42,788 bases of DNA from Cyanobacteria bacterium RYN_339 (GTDB taxonomy: Bacteria > Cyanobacteriota > Sericytochromatia > S15B-MN24 > JAQBPE01). The notes beneath the pieces are model-generated. The model saw only the letters and a list, made by a program, of their open reading frames with translations. It did no database searches and was not told the origin of the DNA. The stretch is taken from NCBI GenBank assembly GCA_028287685.1, contig JAQBPE010000502.1, positions 1 through 42,788 of the forward strand, given 5' to 3'. This document shows, in pieces, positions 37,942 to 42,788 of the stretch (its first letter is position 1; each line of letters begins with the position of its first letter). A program made the position numbers and the translations under genes.

Positions 37942-40128
37942 TTAGCCGACCGGGAACAGCATCGCGCGGTACTTGGGCATCGGCCACAGCGCATCCGCCA
38001 CCACGGCCTCGGCCGCGTCGCAGTGAGTGCGCAGCGCCGCCAGCGCCGGCACCAGCACGTCTACCGCGTGCTGCATGCCCTTGGCCACGTCGTGCCCGGC
38101 GAAAAGCTCCTCGCGGGATGCCTCCAAGGCCTCGGCGGCCACTTGCAGCAACTCCGCCAGGTCCGCCACGGCGTGCAGGCGCGCCTCCTGGCGGGCCGTG
38201 CTGGGCGCGCCGGACTGCTTGAAGGCCAGCAGCGCGTCGCCGGAGTTGGAGGCCTGGGCTTCCAGCGCCGGCAGCACGCGGGTCAGGGCGATGTCGGCCA
38301 AGGTGCCGGCCTCGATGTCCAGCGCCTTGAGGTAGCGCTCCGCCAGGATCTCGTGGCGCGCGTCCAGCTCTTCCTGGTCGAACACGCCGTGCGCCAACAG
38401 GAACTGGGTGCCGGCCGTGTCGCGCAGGGCGGAGAGCGCCGCGGGGGTGTGCTGCAGCACGGGCAGGCCGCGCTGCTTGGCTTCCGCCACCCACTCCTCC
38501 GTGTAGCCGTTGCCCTCGAAGCGCACGGGCCGCGCGGCCTTCACGGCCTCGCGCACGACGTCGGCCACCACCTTGGCGCGATCGCCGCCGGCCTTGAGCC
38601 CGGCCTCGATGCGGTCCGACAGCGTCTTGAAGGCGTCCGCCACGGCGGCGTTCAGCACCGTCATCGGCCAGGCGCAGTTCTCGCTGCTGCCCACCGCGCG
38701 GAACTCGAACTTGTTGCCCGTGAAGGCGAACGGCGCCGTGCGGTTGCGGTCCGTGGCGTCCAGCTTCACTTGCAGCTGCTTGGTGATCGAAATCGCCTTG
38801 CCGATGCGCAGGTCGTAGCCGTCGCCGCGCTCGATCGCGTCGGCCAGGGCGTCGATCGCGTCGCCCAGGTAGGCGGAGATGATCGGCGGCGGCGCTTCGT
38901 TGGCGCCCAACCGGTGGTCGTTGCCGGCCGAAGCGACCGTCACGCGCATCAAGGCGGCGTGCTGGTGCACGGCCGTCAGCACGGCGGCCAGGACCGCGGC
39001 GAAGCGCGCGCGCTCCTCGGCGGTGTCGCCCGGATCCAGGAGGTTCTCGCCGGCGTCCGTCGACATCGACCAGTTGTTGTGCTTGCCGGAGCCGTTGATG
39101 CCCGCGAAGGGCTTCTCGTGCAGCAAACAGGCCAGGCCGTGGCGCTCCGCCACGCGGCGCATCACGTCCATCGCCAGCAGGTTGTGGTCGACGGCCACGC
39201 CGACCTCCTCGAAGATGGGCGCCAGCTCGAACTGGCCGGGCGCGACCTCGCAGTGGCGCGTCTTGACCGGCACGCCCAGCGAGTAGAGCTCGTGCTCCAA
39301 TTCGCCCATGAACGCCAGCACGCGCGCCGGGATCGGGCCGAAGTAGTGGTCTTCCAGCTGCTGGTTGCGCTCGGGCACGCGGCCCAGCAGCGTGCGGCCT
39401 GCCATGACCAGGTCCGGGCGCTGCGCCAGGTGCTCGCGGTCGATCAGGAAGTACTCCTGCTCCGTGCCCAGCGTGGCGTCCACCTGCTTGACCTTGTCGG
39501 TGCCGGTCAGCAAGTTCAGGAAGCGCGTGCCTTCCTTGGAGAGCGCCGTCAGGGCACGCAGCAAGGGCGTCTTGTGGTCCAGCGCGTGGCCGGTGTAGCT
39601 GACGTAGGCGCAGGGCACGGCCAGGGTCGGCGTCAGGCCGTCGCGGCGGATGAACATGGGCGTGGTGGGATCCCAGACCGTGTAGCCGCGCGCCGTGTGG
39701 GTGGCACGCAGGCCGCCCGACGGGAACGAGCTGGCGTCCGGCTCCGCCTGCAACAGCAGCGCACCGGGCAGGCGGTCGATGGCCTGGGTGCCGTCCGGGC
39801 CATACTTCAGCGACATGAAGGCGTCGTGCTTCTCCGCGGCGATGCCGGTGAGCGGCTGGAACCAGTGGGTGTAGTGGGTCACGCCGTGGTTGCGGGCCCA
39901 CAGCATCACGACCTCGGCCACCTGGTTCGCCAGCTCCTTGCTCATGGGCACGCCTTCGCGCACGAAGGCGCGGAAGCCCGCGGCCGCCTCGCCTTGCATC
40001 CGGGCCTCGATTTGCTGCCAGGTCAGGGCCCAGGCGCCAAAGGCTTCGGCGGGGCTGCCGGCCACGCGCGCGGCGGCCGAGAGGGACATCTCGAGGTTAC
40101 GGGGGGACGACAACACGGGGTACTCCAT
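37942..40128 (-). CDS. glnN: Glutamine synthetase type III
   Basis: 728 residues, the length of GSIII (GlnN), much longer than GSI (about 470). It makes glutamine from glutamate, ammonia and ATP in the cytoplasm. Diagnostic segments are THYTHWFQPLTG, LGTEQEYFLID (the metal-binding Glu pair), KTRHCEVAPGQFELAPIFEE, INGSGKHNNWSMST (ATP/glutamate site) and the GSIII-specific C-terminal half with VGSSENCAWPMTVLNA and FEGNGYTEEWV. All expected active-site residues are visible. The ATG at 40128 has no obvious ribosome-binding site; an internal Met at 40089 is an alternative. The gene is single, divergent from a PAS histidine kinase, and closed by a strong terminator. Confidence 0.96.
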   Translation of the reverse strand: MEYPVLSSPRNLEMSLSAAARVAGSPAEAFGAWALTWQQIEARMQGEAAAGFRAFVREGVPMSKELANQVAEVVMLWARNHGVTHYTHWFQPLTGIAAEKHDAFMSLKYGPDGTQAIDRLPGALLLQAEPDASSFPSGGLRATHTARGYTVWDPTTPMFIRRDGLTPTLAVPCAYVSYTGHALDHKTPLLRALTALSKEGTRFLNLLTGTDKVKQVDATLGTEQEYFLIDREHLAQRPDLVMAGRTLLGRVPERNQQLEDHYFGPIPARVLAFMGELEHELYSLGVPVKTRHCEVAPGQFELAPIFEEVGVAVDHNLLAMDVMRRVAERHGLACLLHEKPFAGINGSGKHNNWSMSTDAGENLLDPGDTAEERARFAAVLAAVLTAVHQHAALMRVTVASAGNDHRLGANEAPPPIISAYLGDAIDALADAIERGDGYDLRIGKAISITKQLQVKLDATDRNRTAPFAFTGNKFEFRAVGSSENCAWPMTVLNAAVADAFKTLSDRIEAGLKAGGDRAKVVADVVREAVKAARPVRFEGNGYTEEWVAEAKQRGLPVLQHTPAALSALRDTAGTQFLLAHGVFDQEELDARHEILAERYLKALDIEAGTLADIALTRVLPALEAQASNSGDALLAFKQSGAPSTARQEARLHAVADLAELLQVAAEALEASREELFAGHDVAKGMQHAVDVLVPALAALRTHCDAAEAVVADALWPMPKYRAMLFPVG

Positions 40129-40260
40129 CTAGCGTGAAAGGGTTCCGGAGCCAGGGTAACGGATAACGGCTGAAGAAGATCTGAAGACGGCGCTGGAAGG
40201 GGTGCCTGAACGTTACGACGTCGGGAGTGTCGGGCACACTGGCATGGAAGGAGCCAGACT

Positions 40261-41715
40261 TTGGGCAACGAGCACCTCTTCCGGGCCATCGTGGACCACA
40301 CGACGGATACGATCACGATCAAGGACCTGGCCGGCCGCTTCGTCTACGCCAACCCCGGCGCGCTGGCGCTGGTGGGGGCCGAGCGGGTCGAGGCGATCGT
40401 GGGCAAGACCGACGTCGACTTCTTCCCGCCGGAGGCGATCGCCCTGATCGCCCGCACCGACGCGGAGGTGGTGGCGAGCGGCGTGCCGCAGAGCTACGAG
40501 ATCAGCTTCAACAGCGCGTTCTGGGGCGAGAAGACCCACCTCACCAGCAAGTTCCCCTACTACGACGAAACGGGCGAGATCCAAGGCGTGGTGGCGGTGG
40601 TCCGCGACATCACGGAGCTGAAGCGCACGGAGCTGGCCCTGCGCGACAGCGAGGAGCGCTTCCGCAAGCTGGTCGAGGCCACCTTCGACGGCGTCGCCAT
40701 CCATGACGCGGGCGTGATCATCGAGGCGAACCAGGCCCTGGCCGACATGTTCGGCTATCCGCTCGACGAGCTCGTCGGCCTCGACGGGCCGTCGACCGCC
40801 GCGCCGGAGTACCATGCGTTCATCCAGGAGCGCATCAGCACCAACGACACGCGGCCGTACGAGGTGGAGGCGCTGCGCAAGGACGGCACGCGCTTCGCCG
40901 TCGAGATCGTCTCGCGCCCCGCCCACTACCACGGCCGCCGCGTGCGCGTCTCCGCCTTCCGCGACATCACGGAGCGCAAGGCGCTCGAAAAGGGCCTGGT
41001 GCTTCAGAACGAGCGCCTGCGCGAGCTAGACTTGATGAAGAACAACTTCGTGGGCACGGTCTCCCACGAGCTGCGCACGCCCCTGACCACGATCCGCGGC
41101 TACGCGGAGCTGCTGGAGGACGGCGTAGGCGGCGAGCTGTCAGACACCCAGCACGGCTACGTGCAGCAGATCGTGGAGGGCGCGGGCCGCCTGGAGCGCC
41201 TGGTGGACGACCTGCTGGACTACGCCCGCATGGAGGCCGGCGCCTTCCGGTTGGAGCCGCGCGAGGTGGATCTGGCGCGCATGGTGGCCGACGTGGGGCT
41301 CGCCTTCGAGCCGCAGGCGCGCGAGGGCCTCGTGGTGCTGGAGCTCGCGGTGCCCGCGCTGGCGCCGTTGGAAGCAGACCCGGGGCGCGTGGAACAGGTG
41401 TTGGGCAACCTGATCGGCAACGCGCTGAAGTTCACGTCGCCGGGGGGGCGCGTGGCGATCGCCGTGCAAGATGGCGAAGCGGCCGTGCGCATCATGGTGA
41501 CGGACAACGGCGAGGGTATCGAGGCGCACCACCTGCCGTTGCTGTTCGACCGCTTCTACCAGGTCGACGCCGGCACCACGCGGCGCGTGGGCGGCACGGG
41601 GCTGGGGCTTGCCATCAGCCGGGCGCTGGTGGAGGCGCATGGCGGCGAGATCGGGGTGGAGAGCACGCCGGGGGCGGGCAGTTCGTTCTGGTTCACGTTG
41701 CCGCGCGGGGCTTGA
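40261..41715 (+). CDS. Sensor histidine kinase with two PAS domains
   Basis: 484 residues, cytoplasmic. The start is TTG, supported by AAGGAG at 40248-40253 with 7-base spacing. PAS1 (about 3-120) ends [10 protein letters not shown], and PAS2 (about 132-240) ends FRDITERKA. Neither has the NCRFLQ motif of LOV domains, so their ligand is unknown. The transmitter has [17 protein letters not shown] (H269), [16 protein letters not shown] and [13 protein letters not shown]. It closely resembles the LOV kinase at 21120 in the kinase half (FYQV followed by Gx[20 protein letters not shown]), so the two look like paralogues. It is divergent from glnN across 132 bases; no response regulator is adjacent. 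Confidence 0.9.
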   Translation: MGNEHLFRAIVDHTTDTITIKDLAGRFVYANPGALALVGAERVEAIVGKTDVDFFPPEAIALIARTDAEVVASGVPQSYEISFNSAFWGEKTHLTSKFPYYDETGEIQGVVAVVRDITELKRTELALRDSEERFRKLVEATFDGVAIHDAGVIIEANQALADMFGYPLDELVGLDGPSTAAPEYHAFIQERISTNDTRPYEVEALRKDGTRFAVEIVSRPAHYHGRRVRVSAFRDITERKALEKGLVLQNERLRELDLMKNNFVGTVSHELRTPLTTIRGYAELLEDGVGGELSDTQHGYVQQIVEGAGRLERLVDDLLDYARMEAGAFRLEPREVDLARMVADVGLAFEPQAREGLVVLELAVPALAPLEADPGRVEQVLGNLIGNALKFTSPGGRVAIAVQDGEAAVRIMVTDNGEGIEAHHLPLLFDRFYQVDAGTTRRVGGTGLGLAISRALVEAHGGEIGVESTPGAGSSFWFTLPRGA

Positions 41716-41721
41716 CCCCTC

Positions 41722-42486
41722 CTAGCCGGGGGTCGCGTTCGCCTTCTGGTCGGCTTCCCAGCGATCCAGGGTGCCTTTCAGCTGGGCGCGCACCTTGGGG
41801 TCTTGGATGCCGTCCAGCTTCGCGCGCAGCGCGGCCGTCGCTGCCGGATCGTTGTTCAGGTCCCTGTCGAAGCAATCTTGCTCGAGCAGCCGGGCCTCGT
41901 CCATCGTGAGCTTGCTCAGGTCCTGCTTGGCAAGGCCCTCCGGGGTCATGGCGTCGTCCAGCGCCCGGTCGACCGCGCCGGTGTGCTTCCAGTTGTGTTC
42001 GTGGGCCGCCAGCTCCTGCGACATGGCCTCGAGCACCGCGACGGGCAGGCCGTGCGCCTGTTCATCCGTGAGGCCTTCGACGAGCTTGCAGCGTTCGGTT
42101 TCGCTCATCTTCCGGTATTCGGCCATGGAACCGGGCAGCGCCGGCTGCGCGGCGGAGGCCTGCGTGAGCTGCAGGAACTCGCTGGTGTCCAGCTTCCCGT
42201 CGGCGCCGGCGAACTTGTCGAACTGGGCGGCCAGGGCCTTCTCGGTGCCGCCGGGGTGGCCACCCGGCACCCCCCGGAACTGGCCGTCGATGAAGCGCTG
42301 CTTCTGCTGGTCCGCCGTCAGCCCGGGCTCGGCGAGGCCGGCGTCCTGGAACGCCGTGTCGGCATCGGCGGCCGGCGCGGGGCCCGCCACGGGCGCCGTC
42401 GAGGGGACCCTGGGCGTGGACGATCCGCCCGTCACCCGCTGGTCGTGACACACCTTGACGAACGCATAGCCTTGGCTTGAAAACAT
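41722..42486 (-). CDS. Unidentified protein with a degenerate EF-hand-like segment
   Basis: 254 residues without a signal peptide. After a Pro/Ala-rich N-terminal third it is acidic and helical. [22 protein letters not shown] (about 86-107) has the helix-loop-helix look of an EF-hand, with D, G, L, D and E at loop positions 5, 6, 8, 9 and 12, but positions 1 and 3 lack acidic ligands, so calcium binding is doubtful. Later helices ([42 protein letters not shown]) are unrecognised. AAGGA lies 8 bases before the ATG. It ends 6 bases from the convergent PAS kinase. Confidence 0.7.
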   Translation of the reverse strand: MFSSQGYAFVKVCHDQRVTGGSSTPRVPSTAPVAGPAPAADADTAFQDAGLAEPGLTADQQKQRFIDGQFRGVPGGHPGGTEKALAAQFDKFAGADGKLDTSEFLQLTQASAAQPALPGSMAEYRKMSETERCKLVEGLTDEQAHGLPVAVLEAMSQELAAHEHNWKHTGAVDRALDDAMTPEGLAKQDLSKLTMDEARLLEQDCFDRDLNNDPAATAALRAKLDGIQDPKVRAQLKGTLDRWEADQKANATPG

Positions 42487-42619
42487 CTGCTCGTCCTTCC
42501 CGGGCCCACCGGCGACGTGCCGGCGTTATCACTATGATACCCGCCGGCCCGGGCAGCAAACGACCGTTGGTCGCGCGGCGTCGGACCTTCTTGCAAGGCC
42601 GACCTTCGTAGTCCCTGGG

Positions 42620-42625
42620 TATAAC
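42620..42625 (+). promoter_or_regulatory. Putative -10 box of a leaderless transcript
   Basis: TATAAC ends 6 bases before GTG 42632 (and touches GTG 42626). No ribosome-binding site is seen. The gap 42487-42619 holds no convincing gene. Confidence 0.4.
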
Positions 42626-42631
42626 GTGGCG

Positions 42632-42788
42632 GTGGGCAGCAAGACGTACTTCCGGATCGGCATCGCCGCCGCGTGGACGCTGGGGGTGGTCTCCGCGTGC
42701 GTGACGCCTTCCACGGTGAAGCCGCACGCCAGCACGGGGCCCACCGCGGCACCCACCGCGGGGTCCACCGCGGCGCCCACGGCCACGC
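42632..42788 (+). CDS. N-terminal part of a probable lipoprotein (partial)
   Basis: The frame runs from GTG 42632 (GTG 42626 also in phase) off the end of the window. The first residues form a short basic segment (GSKTYFR), a hydrophobic core (IGIAAAWTLGVV) and a lipobox-like SAC (about C24), followed by repeated Thr/Pro/Ala (GPTAAPTAGSTAAPTAT), a tether like that of the lipoprotein at 25206-26492. The mature domain lies outside the window. Confidence 0.55.
   Translation, partial: MGSKTYFRIGIAAAWTLGVVSACVTPSTVKPHASTGPTAAPTAGSTAAPTAT

Noticed and set aside
37693-40137. 814-codon plus-strand open frame
   Set aside because: Antisense to glnN, whose protein matches GSIII throughout; composition is that of a GC-skew artefact.
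40129-40260. Small inverted repeat AGTGT-CGGGC-ACACT (40226-40240) as a nitrogen-regulator site for glnN
   Set aside because: Arms are only 5 bp, it lies nearer the kinase start than glnN, and it matches no nitrogen-control consensus I can name.

Overview
The window is gene-dense, very GC-rich bacterial chromosome, with genes on both strands and short gaps. No rRNA, tRNA, CRISPR array, insertion sequence, phage gene or replication origin was recognised. At least six predicted lipoproteins (several with typical lipoboxes), a type III glutamine synthetase, stand-alone histidine kinases and an organism-wide mix of Shine-Dalgarno and apparently leaderless starts point to a free-living diderm-like environmental bacterium. 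The phylum cannot be fixed from this sequence. A cyanobacteria-related non-photosynthetic lineage, Myxococcota or Deinococcota would all fit, and this is inference only.

Layout. 1-600: the tail of an unknown gene and two small ORFs. 599-11108: a fused membrane/spermidine-synthase-like protein (-), then on + a DUF255 thioredoxin-domain protein, a large Ser/Thr kinase-ATPase-TPR regulator, an exported adenosine-deaminase-like hydrolase and a small two-repeat protein closed by a strong terminator. 11167-21123: an octapeptide-repeat lipoprotein, an unknown gene, an LCM-family methyltransferase, an MFS efflux pump, a lipoprotein, an asparagine-synthetase-like protein fused to an NHL propeller, and a zinc metallopeptidase lipoprotein. 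21120-27322 (all -): a LOV-type blue-light histidine kinase, then a tightly coupled cluster of lipoprotein, rtcA RNA cyclase, DUF1311 protein and a second histidine kinase, and finally a Gly-rich lipoprotein. 27323-28461 (+): inverted repeats, a 14-codon leader ORF and a hairpin ahead of a wrecked rtcB RNA ligase gene, then a Sel1-repeat gene. 28760-30657 (-): an HTH protein, a GNAT acetyltransferase and a HODM-like demethylase. 30972-34057 (+): a small protein and a STAND/BTAD transcriptional regulator. 34052-37363: a class D beta-lactamase-like gene, a PKD-like lipoprotein, a His-rich membrane protein and a Uma2 nuclease-like gene. 37556-42788: a small protein, glnN, a PAS histidine kinase, an EF-hand-like protein and the start of another lipoprotein.

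How the genes relate. Three histidine kinases have no response regulator beside them, so the region is rich in sensory proteins whose partners lie elsewhere. The RNA-repair theme is split: rtcA is intact inside an operon with 4-base GTGA overlaps, while an rtcB copy 2.4 kb away is a remnant that still keeps an elaborate 5' region. Several genes have a -10 box only 5-7 bases before the start codon and no ribosome-binding site, which suggests leaderless transcripts. Four convergent gene pairs share their stop codons on a single CTAA or CTAG. The best candidates for something undescribed are the asparagine-synthetase/NHL fusion, the octapeptide-repeat lipoprotein and the leader-ORF/hairpin arrangement in front of the rtcB remnant.
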